The notes beneath the pieces were generated by a model. The model searched no databases. It was not told the DNA's origin and saw only the letters and a list, made by a program, of their open reading frames with translations. A program made the translations under genes and the position numbers. Positions 1-8,815 of a stretch of DNA of 45,994 bases are shown here, one piece after another. The DNA comes from an uncultured Celeribacter sp. (GTDB lineage Bacteria > Pseudomonadota > Alphaproteobacteria > Rhodobacterales > Rhodobacteraceae). How positions within the stretch are numbered: the first letter of the stretch is position 1; every line of letters begins with the position of its first letter. The stretch covers positions 1-45,994 of the forward strand of contig CALLMA010000007.1 in NCBI GenBank assembly GCA_938008015.1. The letters run 5' to 3'.

Positions 1-840
1 ATGGCGGATGCAACAACATTAACTGAAGCTGGATACGTCGGCGAAGATGTCGAGAATATCATTCTCAAGCTCTTGCAGGCGTCTGAATATGATGTTGAAC
101 GTGCGCAAAGAGGCATTGTCTATATTGATGAAGTCGATAAAATTACTCGCAAGTCTGATAACCCATCTATCACGCGCGATGTGTCGGGTGAAGGTGTTCA
201 GCAAGCGCTTTTGAAAATCATGGAAGGGACGGTTGCCTCTGTTCCTCCTCAAGGTGGGCGCAAGCATCCTCAGCAAGAATTTTTGCAGGTTGATACAACA
301 AATATCCTTTTTGTGTGCGGCGGCGCATTCGCAGGCCTTGATCGCATTATTTCACAGCGCAACAAAGGCTCAGCAATGGGATTTGGCGCTGATGTTAAAG
401 ATGAGGAAGCAAAGGGCGTTGGAGAGCTATTCAAAGAGCTTGAGCCTGAAGATCTCTTGAAATTTGGACTCATCCCAGAATTCGTTGGCCGCTTGCCTGT
501 TCTTGCAACGCTTGAAGATCTCGATCAAGAAGCGTTGGTGACAATTCTTACACAGCCTAAAAACGCGCTGGTTAAACAATATCAACGCCTCTTTGAACTC
601 GAAAAAATTGATCTGACATTTACAGATGAAGCGCTTCAATCAATCGCAAAACGCGCGATTGAACGAAAAACAGGGGCGCGTGGCCTGCGCTCGATCTTGG
701 AAGATATATTGCTCAATACAATGTACGAAATTCCAGGCGCTGAGAATGTCTCTGAAGTTGTTGTGAATGAAGAAGCTGTGCTCTCTAAAGCGCAACCTCT
801 TGTCATATACACAAAAGAAGAATCTGAAGAATCGGCGTAA
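1..840 (+). CDS. clpX: ATP-dependent Clp protease ATP-binding subunit ClpX (3' part, 5' truncated by the window)
   Basis: C-terminal 279 residues of ClpX, the AAA+ unfoldase that feeds substrates to ClpP in the cytoplasm. The frame is open from base 1, and the first codon (ATG) is an internal Met of the conserved [16 protein letters not shown] stretch, so the true start lies outside. Visible in fragment numbering: pore-1 loop GYVG (11-14), Walker B ending in Asp43-Glu44, the RKH loop in GGRKHPQ, and the sensor-2 motif GARGLRS (225-231). The ClpP-docking tripeptide, usually IGF, reads Met-Gly-Phe at 126-128, a conservative variant. A strong terminator follows directly, so mlaD downstream is probably a separate unit. 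Identification is secure. Confidence 0.97.
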   Translation: MADATTLTEAGYVGEDVENIILKLLQASEYDVERAQRGIVYIDEVDKITRKSDNPSITRDVSGEGVQQALLKIMEGTVASVPPQGGRKHPQQEFLQVDTTNILFVCGGAFAGLDRIISQRNKGSAMGFGADVKDEEAKGVGELFKELEPEDLLKFGLIPEFVGRLPVLATLEDLDQEALVTILTQPKNALVKQYQRLFELEKIDLTFTDEALQSIAKRAIERKTGARGLRSILEDILLNTMYEIPGAENVSEVVVNEEAVLSKAQPLVIYTKEESEESA

Positions 841-868
841 GATATTTTCAGATCTATATTCTAAAATA

Positions 869-898
869 CCCCGTGCTCATGCGCGGGGTTTTTTATTT
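869..898 (+). terminator. Intrinsic terminator of clpX
   Basis: An 8-bp stem (CCCCGTGC with GCGCGGGG, one G-T pair) closes a TCAT loop at 869-888 and is followed by a run of six T, then A and three more T. It lies 29 bases after the clpX stop. Confidence 0.9.
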
Positions 899-986
899 CT
901 AGTTGTAAATATCATTGCCTGCATGTTGGCAAATCTCTTTGTGGTGTGTATTGATATTGAGAAAAATATGAACGTGAGAATTATTT

Positions 987-1433
987 ATGTCAAAGAGCCG
1001 TAGTGAAGTTTTAGTTGGTGCTTATGTGCTAGTATTGGCCGTTGGTTTTCTAGTATTTGCGAGCCAATTTGCTGGATTTTCATCCTCTGGTGCCAATAAC
1101 TATAATTTAAAAGCATCTTTTCGAAGCGCAGAAGGCATATCCGCAGGGACTGATGTACGTTTGGCAGGTGTTAAGGTCGGATCTGTCACGGATATGTCCT
1201 TAAATAACGATAATTTTCGGGCAGAAGTCGAATTGAGTGTGAATGGCGATCTCTTGCTCCCAGATGATACCGCGGCTCTTATCGCATCTGAGGGGCTTCT
1301 TGGTGGTAATTTTATCGAACTTATCCCTGGTGGTTCAGTTTATAATCTTGAAGAAGGCCAAGTCATTAATGATACTCAAGGCTCGGTGAGCTTGATTAAT
1401 CTGCTGCTGAAGTTTGCGTCTGGTGGAGAATAA
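987..1433 (+). CDS. mlaD: Outer membrane lipid asymmetry maintenance protein MlaD
   Basis: A 148-residue MCE-domain protein, the periplasmic substrate-binding subunit of the Mla ABC system for phospholipid transport between inner and outer membranes. One N-terminal transmembrane segment (about 9-30) anchors it in the inner membrane. The MCE domain follows at about 40-118, with the typical GTDVRLAGVKVGSV stretch and the later SEGLLGGNFIELIPGG stretch. Length is normal for MlaD. No mlaE or mlaF lies beside it here, a common arrangement in alphaproteobacteria. The next gene starts 1 nt after its stop, so the two are co-transcribed and probably translationally coupled. Confidence 0.9.
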   Translation: MSKSRSEVLVGAYVLVLAVGFLVFASQFAGFSSSGANNYNLKASFRSAEGISAGTDVRLAGVKVGSVTDMSLNNDNFRAEVELSVNGDLLLPDDTAALIASEGLLGGNFIELIPGGSVYNLEEGQVINDTQGSVSLINLLLKFASGGE

Positions 1434-1434
1434 A

Positions 1435-1941
1435 ATGAAAAAGGCCATTACAGTTTTGGCTTTTATATTCGCAATGCCAAATGCAGGCTTTGCCCAGTCT
1501 TCTGGTGAGATCACAGTCCAGCCACTCGATGATTTGGGGGCTGTTGATAATGCCGCCGAATTTGTAATCGATGAGCCATTCAATGATGAAGAGAGTTTTC
1601 TACTCGGTAGCTCAAAGAATGTTATCAATGAAACACAAGATAAAGTTAAATCGGCATCGAGTGCTAACATTAGAGTGCTGGATAGATTGACGGGCCAAGT
1701 CGAAGACATTGAGCTTGCGATTGGGCAAGTTGAAAACTTCGGGAAGCTCTCAATTTTCCTTTCAGAGTGTCGTTACCCAATCGCCAATCCCGCTTCTGAT
1801 GCTTATATCAATATTGTGGTGCGGGTCACGGATGCACAAGATCCCGTGTTTGCAGGGTGGATGGTGGCGTCAAGCCCAGCCCTAAATGCCATGGATCATG
1901 AAAGATATGATGTCTGGGCTTTGTCTTGCAAAAGCAGCTAA
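1435..1941 (+). CDS. DUF2155 domain-containing exported protein
   Basis: A 168-residue exported protein. I chose the ATG at 1435, 1 nt after the mlaD stop, because it begins a clear signal peptide (MKK, hydrophobic core, cleavage likely after Ala20 in GFA-QS). An in-frame upstream codon at 1414 would bury that signal peptide. The C-terminal half has the hallmarks of DUF2155: VLDRLTGQVEDIEL, a central CRYP motif, and the closing stretch with GWM-ASSPALNA-DH-RYDVWAL-C. The two Cys (CRYP and the near-terminal Cys) could form a disulphide in the periplasm. Function is unknown. In alphaproteobacteria this family sits beside aat and accBC, as here. The coupling to mlaD hints at an envelope role, which is inference. 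Confidence 0.85.
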   Translation: MKKAITVLAFIFAMPNAGFAQSSGEITVQPLDDLGAVDNAAEFVIDEPFNDEESFLLGSSKNVINETQDKVKSASSANIRVLDRLTGQVEDIELAIGQVENFGKLSIFLSECRYPIANPASDAYINIVVRVTDAQDPVFAGWMVASSPALNAMDHERYDVWALSCKSS

Positions 1942-2007
1942 TCGCGTAGGCTTTATCACAGCTGGATCACTCATATTGATCTCATTTCTGTGAAATAGGG
2001 CCCGCCA

Positions 2008-2673
2008 TTACGCAGCTTTTTTCATGTTGGTTTTATTGAGCATCGCTAACACCTCAGAAGTCTGCATTGTAATGTCTGAACTCTGAGGGCTGCCCTTGCA
2101 TATCGGCTTGAGTGCCTTTTGCAGACGTTTGAGATACTCTTCTTGTGATATTTCAATGCCGCCAAGGCTTTGGAGATGTGGGGTCAAATATTGAGTATCG
2201 AATAATTGATACCCAGCCTTCCTCAGATAGGCGACTTGATAGGTGAGGGCAATTTTAGAGGCGTTTGGCTTCCAAGAGAACATACTCTCGCCAATGTAGG
2301 CTCCGCATAGTATAATGCCATATGTCCCGCCTATGAGCTGTTTGTTATCCCAAACTTCAACGGATTGGGCAAAGCCAAGCTCGAACAATTCACGACAGAG
2401 CTTCTTGATGTGATCATTGATCCACGTATCGTCACGAGCGGCGCATCCATCGACGATTTTTTCAAATGCAGAGTTAAAGGTGACTTTATATTTTTCTTGC
2501 TTGATGAGGCGTGCAGTGCTGCGCGAGATATGAAAGCCATCGAGCGGAATAATTCCTCGTTTTTCAGGCGACATCCAATATATTTGATCGCTGTCTTGAG
2601 ATTCGGCCATTGGAAATATGCCGTTAGCATAGGCATATAGTAAAGTTTCCGCATTGAGTTCTGGTTGATCCAT
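2008..2673 (-). CDS. aat: Leucyl/phenylalanyl-tRNA--protein transferase
   Basis: A 221-residue cytoplasmic aminoacyl-transferase. It adds Leu or Phe from charged tRNA to the N-terminus of proteins beginning with Lys or Arg, marking them for ClpS/ClpAP degradation (N-degron pathway). Family motifs are clear: YANGIFPM (15-22), YWMSPEKRG (32-40) and the C-terminal FDTQYLTPHL–GG stretch. Length is typical. It lies downstream of accBC but a terminator at 2689-2717 separates them, so it probably has its own promoter or depends on read-through. No strong Shine-Dalgarno is visible before the ATG. Confidence 0.95.
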   Translation of the reverse strand: MDQPELNAETLLYAYANGIFPMAESQDSDQIYWMSPEKRGIIPLDGFHISRSTARLIKQEKYKVTFNSAFEKIVDGCAARDDTWINDHIKKLCRELFELGFAQSVEVWDNKQLIGGTYGIILCGAYIGESMFSWKPNASKIALTYQVAYLRKAGYQLFDTQYLTPHLQSLGGIEISQEEYLKRLQKALKPICKGSPQSSDITMQTSEVLAMLNKTNMKKAA

Positions 2674-2688
2674 GAGATCTAAATTCCG

Positions 2689-2717
2689 TAAAAAAAGGCC
2701 GCCGATAAGGCGACCTT
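2689..2717 (-). terminator. Intrinsic terminator of accB-accC
   Basis: On the minus strand a 9-bp stem (AAGGTCGCC with GGCGGCCTT, one G-T pair) closes a 5-nt loop and is followed by a run of T. It sits between the accC stop and the aat start. Confidence 0.8.
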
Positions 2718-2757
2718 AGATTAATATTCTTAAAATATTGGCAATGTCAAAATTGCA

Positions 2758-4104
2758 TTAGCTCATATTGGCATCAAGCCATTTTTCAAGCCAATGAATG
2801 TTGTAATCACCAGTTTGAACGTCTTCCTCTTCCAAGAGCGCGTGGAAAAGGGGCACCGTTGTATCGACGCCATCAACGATCAACTCACCAAGAGCGCGCT
2901 TCAAACGGGCAAGCGCCTCAGCACGATCACGACCATGGACAATGAGTTTGCCAATTAAGCTGTCGTAATAGGGTGGAATTGAATAGCCTGTGTAAAGCGC
3001 ACTATCCATTCGCACACCAAGGCCGCCAGGGGCGTGATATGCTGTGATCTTGCCAGGGCAAGGTGAGAAGTTTGGAAGCTTCTCAGCATTGATTCGAACT
3101 TCAATGGAGTGTCCGTTGATTTCGAGATCATCTTGCGAGAAAGATAACTTATTCCCAGCAGCAACACGGATTTGTTCGCGAACAAGGTCTTGTCCGAAGA
3201 TCGCTTCAGTAACAGGGTGTTCTACCTGCAAACGCGTGTTCATTTCGATGAAATAGAACTCACCATCTTCATAAAGGAATTCGATTGTACCAGCGCCACT
3301 ATAGCCCATTTCCGCAATCGCATTGGCGCAGATGTCACCAATTCTTTTGCGTTCTTCAGCTGTAATAGATGGACCTGGCGCTTCTTCGAAGACTTTCTGG
3401 TGACGACGTTGCAAGGAGCAATCGCGTTCACCAAGATGAACACCACCGCCTTGGCCATCGCCGAAGACCTGTATTTCGATATGGCGCGGTTTTTGGAGAT
3501 ATTTCTCCATATAAACCTCATCATTGCCGAATGCAGACTTCGCTTCAGAACGGGCCGTGCGGAAAGCAACCTCGAGGTCATCGCGTGATGTGGCAACTTT
3601 CATGCCGCGTCCGCCACCACCTGCAGTCGCTTTGATGATCACAGGGTATCCCATGTCATCTGCGAGCTTGAGCGCTTCTTCAACTGTCGCAACACCGCCC
3701 TTTGAACCTGGTACAACTGGGATACCAAGCTTTTCAGCCGTGTCTTTTGCGGTGATTTTGTCACCCATTTGTGAAATATGCGCAGCAGATGGGCCAATAA
3801 ATTTAAGGCCATGCTCTTCAACAATCTCAACAAATTTTTGGTTTTCTGAAAGAAAACCGTAACCTGGGTGGATTGCTTGTGCACCCGTAATTTCACAAGC
3901 TGCAATGATTGCAGGGAAATTAAGGTATGATTGAGCGGATGAATTTGGACCAATGCAGATCGCTTCATCAGCCATACGGACGTGCATCGCATCGGCATCC
4001 GCTTCGGAGTGTACTGCAACAGAAGCAATACCAAGCTCACGACATGCGCGGATGACGCGCAATGCGATCTCGCCACGGTTAGCTATAAGGATTTTATCGA
4101 ACAT
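2758..4104 (-). CDS. accC: Biotin carboxylase subunit of acetyl-CoA carboxylase
   Basis: A 448-residue ATP-grasp enzyme that carboxylates the biotin of AccB using bicarbonate and ATP, the first half-reaction of fatty acid synthesis. Visible motifs: N-terminal [16 protein letters not shown], the glycine-rich ATP-binding loop [12 protein letters not shown], the active-site stretch [16 protein letters not shown], and [14 protein letters not shown] with metal-binding Glu and catalytic Arg. Length matches the family (about 447-450). It follows accB by 10 nt on the same strand, the classic accBC operon. Confidence 0.98.
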   Translation of the reverse strand: MFDKILIANRGEIALRVIRACRELGIASVAVHSEADADAMHVRMADEAICIGPNSSAQSYLNFPAIIAACEITGAQAIHPGYGFLSENQKFVEIVEEHGLKFIGPSAAHISQMGDKITAKDTAEKLGIPVVPGSKGGVATVEEALKLADDMGYPVIIKATAGGGGRGMKVATSRDDLEVAFRTARSEAKSAFGNDEVYMEKYLQKPRHIEIQVFGDGQGGGVHLGERDCSLQRRHQKVFEEAPGPSITAEERKRIGDICANAIAEMGYSGAGTIEFLYEDGEFYFIEMNTRLQVEHPVTEAIFGQDLVREQIRVAAGNKLSFSQDDLEINGHSIEVRINAEKLPNFSPCPGKITAYHAPGGLGVRMDSALYTGYSIPPYYDSLIGKLIVHGRDRAEALARLKRALGELIVDGVDTTVPLFHALLEEEDVQTGDYNIHWLEKWLDANMS

Positions 4105-4114
4105 GAGCAGACCC

Positions 4115-4606
4115 TTATTCGACGATCAAGAGCGGTGCGCCAAATTCAACTGGAGAGCCGTCTTCAACAAGAATGCGTTTCACTGTGCCTGATTTAGGGG
4201 CAGGGATGTGGTTCATTGTTTTCATCGCTTCGATGATGAGAACTGTTTGTCCTTCAGAGACTTTATCGCCCACTTTTATGAAAGGTGTCGCGCCAGGCTC
4301 GGCTGCAAGATATGCCGTGCCTACCATTGGAGATGTGACAGCATTTGGATCATTTGCTGGGTCTGCCGATACGGCGGCCGCAGGAGCAGGGGCTGCAGCA
4401 GCGGGCGCTGCAACGGCAGCTGGGGCAGCAGCAGGAGCTGCAACTTGAACCATTTGCGCCGCAGGTTGTTGGCGACTAACGCGAACATTTAGGCTGTCGT
4501 TATCGCCGTATTCGCGCATAACCTCTAGTTCTGTAAGATCATTTGATTTCAAAAGTTCAGCGAGAGCTTGAATGAATGTAACATCGGCTTCGTTTTTTTT
4601 AGTCAT
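4115..4606 (-). CDS. accB: Biotin carboxyl carrier protein of acetyl-CoA carboxylase
   Basis: A 163-residue carrier subunit. The C-terminal biotinyl domain (about 88-163) holds the biotinylation motif EAMKTMN with acceptor Lys129. The residue after Lys is Thr rather than the Met of E. coli, a form usual in alphaproteobacteria. A Pro/Ala-rich flexible linker spans about 48-80. The N-terminal part (1-45) is the conserved AccC-contacting region. First gene of accBC. A plausible promoter lies about 60 nt upstream. The type II dehydroquinase gene often found before accB is absent. Confidence 0.97.
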   Translation of the reverse strand: MTKKNEADVTFIQALAELLKSNDLTELEVMREYGDNDSLNVRVSRQQPAAQMVQVAAPAAAPAAVAAPAAAAPAPAAAVSADPANDPNAVTSPMVGTAYLAAEPGATPFIKVGDKVSEGQTVLIIEAMKTMNHIPAPKSGTVKRILVEDGSPVEFGAPLLIVE

Positions 4607-4912
4607 GAGGTTACCCAGTTTACAGTTTCTATTCAGCCTGACGAGGCAGGCCAGTCAATTATGTGTTCTCTTATAAAGTATTCGAGCTGGGGTGCAAACC
4701 CGATAAATTATCTCGTTAACAATAAGATTTAAGGCTTTGTGCGCATATGTGTGACATGGATGTTTTGCGCAGAAATTCATGTTGAATGCACTGGTGATTG
4801 CAGGTGCTTATGCGCATAAGTATCTGATATCATTCTGATAATAAAAAAAGCACCAGTTGAGGTGCTTCTTTTTATGAGATTTGCATTTTGAGACGTTAAT
4901 ATTTCAAAATGG
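4607..4912. promoter_or_regulatory. accB upstream region with candidate promoter and a 14-bp palindrome
   Basis: A 306-base gap without a gene. On the minus strand a candidate sigma-70-type promoter reads TTGCAC (4697-4692), 16-nt spacer, TATAAG (4675-4670), which would start the accB transcript roughly 55-60 nt before its ATG. A perfect 14-bp palindrome, CTTATGCGCATAAG, lies at 4807-4820, and part of it (GCGCATA) recurs near 4742. It could be an operator, but no regulator can be named. The pyrG terminator fills the left-hand part near 4841-4874. Promoter assignment is by eye only. Confidence 0.35.
4841..4874. terminator. Intrinsic terminator of pyrG (symmetrical)
   Basis: A 7-bp stem (AAGCACC with GGTGCTT, 6-nt loop) at 4848-4867 is flanked by an A-run on the left and a T-rich run on the right, so it can work on both strands. 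On the minus strand it ends pyrG, whose stop is 46 nt upstream. Confidence 0.8.
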
Positions 4913-6556
4913 TTACACTAAGCGAGAGTTGTCTTTTGCAGCTCTGATGAAGTCTTTGAAGAGTGGCGCTGGATCAAATGGTTTTGACTTTAATTCCGGA
5001 TGGAATTGTACGCCGATATACCAAGGGTGATCGATTGCTTCTACAATTTCGGGCAAGCGGCCATCTGGTGACATGCCTGAAAATTTGAGGCCGCATTTTT
5101 CAAGTTGGTCGCGATATTTTGTATCAACTTCATAGCGGTGGCGATGGCGTTCTTCAATTTGGGTGGAACCATAAATTTCAGCTACTTTTGAACCTTCAGA
5201 TAAGGTTGCTGAATATGCGCCAAGACGCATTGTGCCCCCTTTATTATCTGTTTCTTTACGGCGAATTTTGTGATTGCCTTGCACCCATTCTTTAAGGTGG
5301 TAGACGACTGGCTCAAAACGCTTTCCGCCTGCCTCATGATCAAATTCTTCAGAACCTGCGCTCGCAATGCCTGCGAGGTTTCTCGCGGCTTCAATCACGG
5401 CCATTTGCATGCCCAAACATATTCCGAGATATGGAACGTTTTTTGTGCGGGCAAATTGAGCCGCTTTAATTTTACCTTCGGTACCACGCTCACCAAATCC
5501 ACCTGGCACAAGAATCGCATGATAGCCTTGCAGGAATGGCGTTGGGTCTTTGTCGTCAAATTGCTCTGCATCAACCCATTCGATTTTCACGCGCACACGA
5601 TTTGCCATGCCGCCATGAGTGAGAGCTTCTGCGATTGATTTATACGCATCTTCAAGTTGGACATATTTGCCAACGATTGCGACTTTAACTTCACCTTCTG
5701 GATTGAATACGCGGTCTGCAACATCATTCCAAATAGCAAGGTTAGGCTGCGGTGCGGCATTTATTCCAAAAGCATCCAAAACGGCTTGATCTAAGCCTTC
5801 TCGGTGATAGGCAATGGGCGCTTCATAAATAGATTTCAAATCAGGCGCTGCGATGACACTGTCTTTATGAACATTACAGAAGAGGGCGATTTTCTCGCGC
5901 TCCTTCGTTGGAATCGGTTGTTCTGAGCGGCAAACGAGCACATCTGGCTGCAAACCAATCATGCGCAGCTCTTTTACGGAGTGTTGCGTTGGTTTCGTTT
6001 TGAGCTCACCTGAGGCCGCAATGTAGGGAAGTAAGGTCAGATGCATAAAGATGCATTCGCCACGCGGTTTATCTTGAGCAAATTGGCGAATTGCTTCGAA
6101 AAAAGGCAAGCCTTCGATATCACCAACCGTACCACCAATTTCACATAACATGAAATCAACTTCATCATCGCCGATGTTAATGAAGTCTTTGATCTCATTG
6201 GTCACGTGAGGGATAACTTGAATGGTTTTTCCGAGGTAATCACCACGGCGTTCTTTCTCGAGGACGTTTGTATAAACGCGGCCAGAGGAGATGGAATCTG
6301 TATTTCTCGCAGCAACGCCTGTGAAACGCTCATAATGGCCGAGATCGAGATCTGTCTCTGCGCCATCATCCGTGACAAATACTTCCCCATGTTCAAAGGG
6401 GCTCATCGTGCCTGGATCAACATTGAGATAGGGATCTAATTTGCGCAGGCGTACTGAGTATCCACGTGCTTGAAGAAGGGCACCCAAGGCTGCTGATGCA
6501 AGGCCTTTCCCTAAAGATGAAACTACACCACCAGTAATAAAAACATAGCGTGCCAT
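4913..6556 (-). CDS. pyrG: CTP synthase (glutamine-hydrolysing)
   Basis: A 547-residue enzyme making CTP from UTP, ATP and glutamine, the last step of pyrimidine nucleotide synthesis. The N-terminal synthase domain begins with [16 protein letters not shown], the P-loop-like nucleotide site, and includes [12 protein letters not shown]. The C-terminal class I glutamine amidotransferase domain has the nucleophile Cys380 in GICLGMQ and His519/Glu521 in FHPE. All catalytic residues are present and length is normal. It lies downstream of secG but a strong hairpin at 6714-6743 separates them. Confidence 0.98.
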   Translation of the reverse strand: MARYVFITGGVVSSLGKGLASAALGALLQARGYSVRLRKLDPYLNVDPGTMSPFEHGEVFVTDDGAETDLDLGHYERFTGVAARNTDSISSGRVYTNVLEKERRGDYLGKTIQVIPHVTNEIKDFINIGDDEVDFMLCEIGGTVGDIEGLPFFEAIRQFAQDKPRGECIFMHLTLLPYIAASGELKTKPTQHSVKELRMIGLQPDVLVCRSEQPIPTKEREKIALFCNVHKDSVIAAPDLKSIYEAPIAYHREGLDQAVLDAFGINAAPQPNLAIWNDVADRVFNPEGEVKVAIVGKYVQLEDAYKSIAEALTHGGMANRVRVKIEWVDAEQFDDKDPTPFLQGYHAILVPGGFGERGTEGKIKAAQFARTKNVPYLGICLGMQMAVIEAARNLAGIASAGSEEFDHEAGGKRFEPVVYHLKEWVQGNHKIRRKETDNKGGTMRLGAYSATLSEGSKVAEIYGSTQIEERHRHRYEVDTKYRDQLEKCGLKFSGMSPDGRLPEIVEAIDHPWYIGVQFHPELKSKPFDPAPLFKDFIRAAKDNSRLV

Positions 6557-6711
6557 ATTTGCGCAAGCTCCCGTGATTGTTGTCTACGCCCATTGAAGAG
6601 CAATAGTATATAGGCCGAATTTATTGTCGGCGTAGAATTTCTACGCCTCAAATTTTGGATATTCACGGGATTTGAGTATAATCAGATTCGCGTCACCCGT
6701 GCAACCAAATC

Positions 6712-6743
6712 TAAAATAGGGTAAATGAGAATTTACCCTATTT
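6712..6743 (-). terminator. Terminator of secG (13-bp perfect stem)
   Basis: A perfect 13-bp inverted repeat (AAATAGGGTAAAT) with a GAGA loop at 6714-6743. On the minus strand it begins 12 nt after the secG stop. The following sequence is only moderately T-rich because the stem base itself supplies the T-run. Confidence 0.7.
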
Positions 6744-6755
6744 GTGCACGCTGTT

Positions 6756-7115
6756 TTACTCTGCGCGAGGAGGTGTCAGAGGTGAGTCTGTTGTCAAAGG
6801 CGGCAGTAAGCTATCGCCTGAAGGAACTGCAGGTGATGTTGGTGCAGCTGGCAGCAGGTCACTGCCGCTCAATCCGTTTAATACGGAAGAAGAGGAAGCA
6901 TTTTGGCGCCCGAATACGGTCAATATAATTGATGTACAGATAAAGGCGATTGCAAAAATCCATGTTAGCTTCGTAAGCGCAGTTGCCGCACCGCGTGCAG
7001 AAACGCCGCCATCACCGCCCATGCCAAGTCCGCCACCTTCGGAACGTTGCAATAGTACAATGCCGATGAGGCAAAGTGCGAGGAGAAGGTGGATTACCAA
7101 AATGACATTTTCCAT
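6756..7115 (-). CDS. secG: Preprotein translocase subunit SecG
   Basis: A 119-residue inner-membrane protein of the SecYEG channel. Two hydrophobic segments (about 2-22 and 48-70) flank a cytoplasmic loop with the family hallmark LLQRSEGGGLGMGG. A Ser/Pro-rich tail follows the second segment, as is usual in proteobacterial SecG. The usual alphaproteobacterial order secG–pyrG is kept, though a terminator stands between them. Confidence 0.95.
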   Translation of the reverse strand: MENVILVIHLLLALCLIGIVLLQRSEGGGLGMGGDGGVSARGAATALTKLTWIFAIAFICTSIILTVFGRQNASSSSVLNGLSGSDLLPAAPTSPAVPSGDSLLPPLTTDSPLTPPRAE

Positions 7116-7184
7116 GGAGCAGCCTTTATGAGTTTTGATGTGGCTAAGTAAAAAATATATTTAACATATGCAAGCCTTAAGAAA

Positions 7185-7208
7185 GATGGATTTGCTAGAA
7201 AATCCATC
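7185..7208. other. 9-bp inverted repeat upstream of secG
   Basis: GATGGATTT and its exact complement AAATCCATC flank a 6-nt loop. It lies between the carD terminator and secG. It could be a second, weaker terminator for carD (a short TTTCTT follows on the minus strand) or a regulatory hairpin. I see no way to decide. Confidence 0.4.
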
Positions 7209-7235
7209 CAGAGGCTGATTTGTTCATTGAGACAA

Positions 7236-7261
7236 AAGAAAAGCCCTTAAAAAGGGCTTTT
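7236..7261 (-). terminator. Intrinsic terminator of carD
   Basis: A 10-bp stem (AAAAGCCCTT with AAGGGCTTTT, 3-nt loop) at 7239-7261, followed on the minus strand by a T-rich run. It begins about 19 nt past the carD stop. Confidence 0.8.
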
Positions 7262-7279
7262 AATTCGATGGTGTGGAAA

Positions 7280-7789
7280 TTAAGCAGCTCGGCTCACCAA
7301 GACATCATTTACTTCTTGATGTGCTTGCGATTCATCAGCGCCAGAAACAGCGGCCACTTCGCGCGTTAAGCGATCAAGCGCGGCTTCATAAAGCTGACGC
7401 TCAGAATAACTTTGCTCACGTTGATCATCAGTTCTATGGAGATCGCGAACAACTTCTGCGATTGCAATAATGTCGCCTGAGTTGATTTTTTGCTCATATT
7501 CCTGCGCACGGCGAGACCACATAGCGCGCTTCACTTTGGCTTTGCCTTTGAGCGTTTTCATCGCAGCTTTGATCATATCTGGCGAACTCAAGGAGCGCAT
7601 GCCAATTTCAAGGGCTTTGTTTGTTGGAACGCGAAGCGTCATTTTGTCTTTTTCAAACGATACGACAAATAGCTCCAAAGAAATACCAGCAATCTCTTGC
7701 TCTTCGATTGATATGATTTTTCCAACGCCATGTGCAGGATACACGATGAAATCATTTGGGCTGAAGTCGAATTTTTTTGTCTTGCTCAT
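7280..7789 (-). CDS. carD: CarD family transcriptional regulator
   Basis: A 169-residue CarD/CdnL-type protein that binds the RNA polymerase beta subunit and stabilises open complexes at promoters, notably rRNA promoters in other groups. The N-terminal RNAP-interaction domain (about 8-65) starts with FSPNDFIVYPAHGVGKI, the classic Tudor-like stretch. The C-terminal helical DNA-binding domain has the conserved Trp in KRAMWSRRAQEY and the E-V-VRDL motif. Length is normal. It follows fdxA in the conserved alphaproteobacterial cluster helicase–S4–fdxA–carD, but a 233-nt gap with a possible terminator suggests it may also have its own promoter. Confidence 0.93.
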   Translation of the reverse strand: MSKTKKFDFSPNDFIVYPAHGVGKIISIEEQEIAGISLELFVVSFEKDKMTLRVPTNKALEIGMRSLSSPDMIKAAMKTLKGKAKVKRAMWSRRAQEYEQKINSGDIIAIAEVVRDLHRTDDQREQSYSERQLYEAALDRLTREVAAVSGADESQAHQEVNDVLVSRAA

Positions 7790-7962
7790 ATTGGACCTTT
7801 ATTTTCGAAACCAAGTAGATGCGGTTTTATGCGGTATCCAGAGTGAAATGTGCGGAACGCATATATAATATACAAACACATAAAATACTGTTCTTTGCAT
7901 CTATGATGCAAAAAGAGCAGGTACACTGAATTTTTTAGAATCATAGCACAAATTTAGAGAAT

Positions 7963-7988
7963 TTAAAAGGTGCGCTTCAAGCAGCGCC
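7963..7988 (-). terminator. Possible weak terminator after fdxA
   Basis: On the minus strand GGCGCT and AGCGC(A)CC form an imperfect stem with one bulged A and a 6-nt loop, followed by TTTT. It lies about 35 nt past the fdxA stop. The bulge and the short T-run make it uncertain. Confidence 0.4.
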
Positions 7989-8022
7989 TGAATGCGGGGT
8001 ATTCATTGGTTTAAATGGGGCG

Positions 8023-8361
8023 TTAATCGCCTTCTCCAGGTGTTTCTGAGAAGTATTTTTCGAGCTTTCCAGCCTCACCATCTTTTTCTTCGGCTCCCGG
8101 AAGTGGATCTTTGCGCTCAGTGATAACTGGCCATTTCTCCGCGAATTTGCGATTGAGTTCGATCCATTTTTCCATGTCTGGCTCAGTATCTGGGCGAATT
8201 GCATCCGCTGGGCATTCTGGCTCACATACACCACAGTCGATGCATTCATCTGGATGGATGACAAGCATATTCTCACCCTCATAAAAACAATCAACAGGGC
8301 AGACTTCTACGCAATCTGTATATTTGCACGCAATGCAGTTATCTAAAACAACATAAGTCAT
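8023..8361 (-). CDS. fdxA: 7Fe-8S ferredoxin FdxA
   Basis: A 112-residue ferredoxin resembling Azotobacter ferredoxin I and carrying one 3Fe-4S and one 4Fe-4S cluster. By alignment to that family, Cys9, Cys17 and Cys50 bind the 3Fe-4S cluster and Cys21, Cys40, Cys43 and Cys46 the 4Fe-4S cluster. The long C-terminal extension (about 60-112) is typical of the FdxA type. A Shine-Dalgarno-like AAAAAGGG precedes the start. It lies 45 nt after the S4 gene and before carD, in conserved order. The electron partner is not evident from context. Confidence 0.96.
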   Translation of the reverse strand: MTYVVLDNCIACKYTDCVEVCPVDCFYEGENMLVIHPDECIDCGVCEPECPADAIRPDTEPDMEKWIELNRKFAEKWPVITERKDPLPGAEEKDGEAGKLEKYFSETPGEGD

Positions 8362-8406
8362 AATTTTGCCCTTTTTCGAGTGTTGATGTGCTCTATAAGC
8401 CGATGT

Positions 8407-8814
8407 TTATGGGCGTTCAAGCATATCTCGTGAGCTGGCTTGCATTTTGCGGCGATCTTTTTTGGTTGGGCGCCCCTTTTTCTCATATACGGGGACAGAG
8501 ATATTTGGATCACGATAATGGTTCTCCGGTGTCATATCTTCATATAAACACTGCGCTTGTGGGGCAGGGCCTCTGCGCTCACCGAGCTCTAAGATGCGGA
8601 TAACCTTAATAATATCAGCTTGTGGAAAGGTTAAGACTTGGCCGGCTCGAATGGCAGTTGACGCTTTGCTGACCTTTGTCTGATCAACACGAACTTTGCC
8701 TGATGTGATCACTTTTTGAGCGATACTGCGCGTTTTAAAAAAACGCGCGTACCATAGCCATTTATCCAGACGCAAAGAGGGCTTCGCGTCCAGATGTTCT
8801 TTTGATGCCTTCAT
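8407..8814 (-). CDS. S4-domain RNA-binding protein (Hsp15-like)
   Basis: A 135-residue protein with an N-terminal S4 RNA-binding domain (about 12-60: LRLDKWLWYARFFKTRSIAQ, then SGKVRVDQ) and a basic tail rich in Lys/Arg. This is the Hsp15/YrfH-like architecture; Hsp15 of E. coli rescues stalled 50S subunits. I chose the ATG at 8814, 1 nt after the helicase stop, because it starts just before the S4 domain. An upstream in-frame ATG at 8844 would overlap the helicase by 29 nt. Placement directly behind an RNA helicase fits a shared RNA or ribosome job (inference). Confidence 0.85.
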   Translation of the reverse strand: MKASKEHLDAKPSLRLDKWLWYARFFKTRSIAQKVITSGKVRVDQTKVSKASTAIRAGQVLTFPQADIIKVIRILELGERRGPAPQAQCLYEDMTPENHYRDPNISVPVYEKKGRPTKKDRRKMQASSRDMLERP

Positions 8815-8815
8815 T

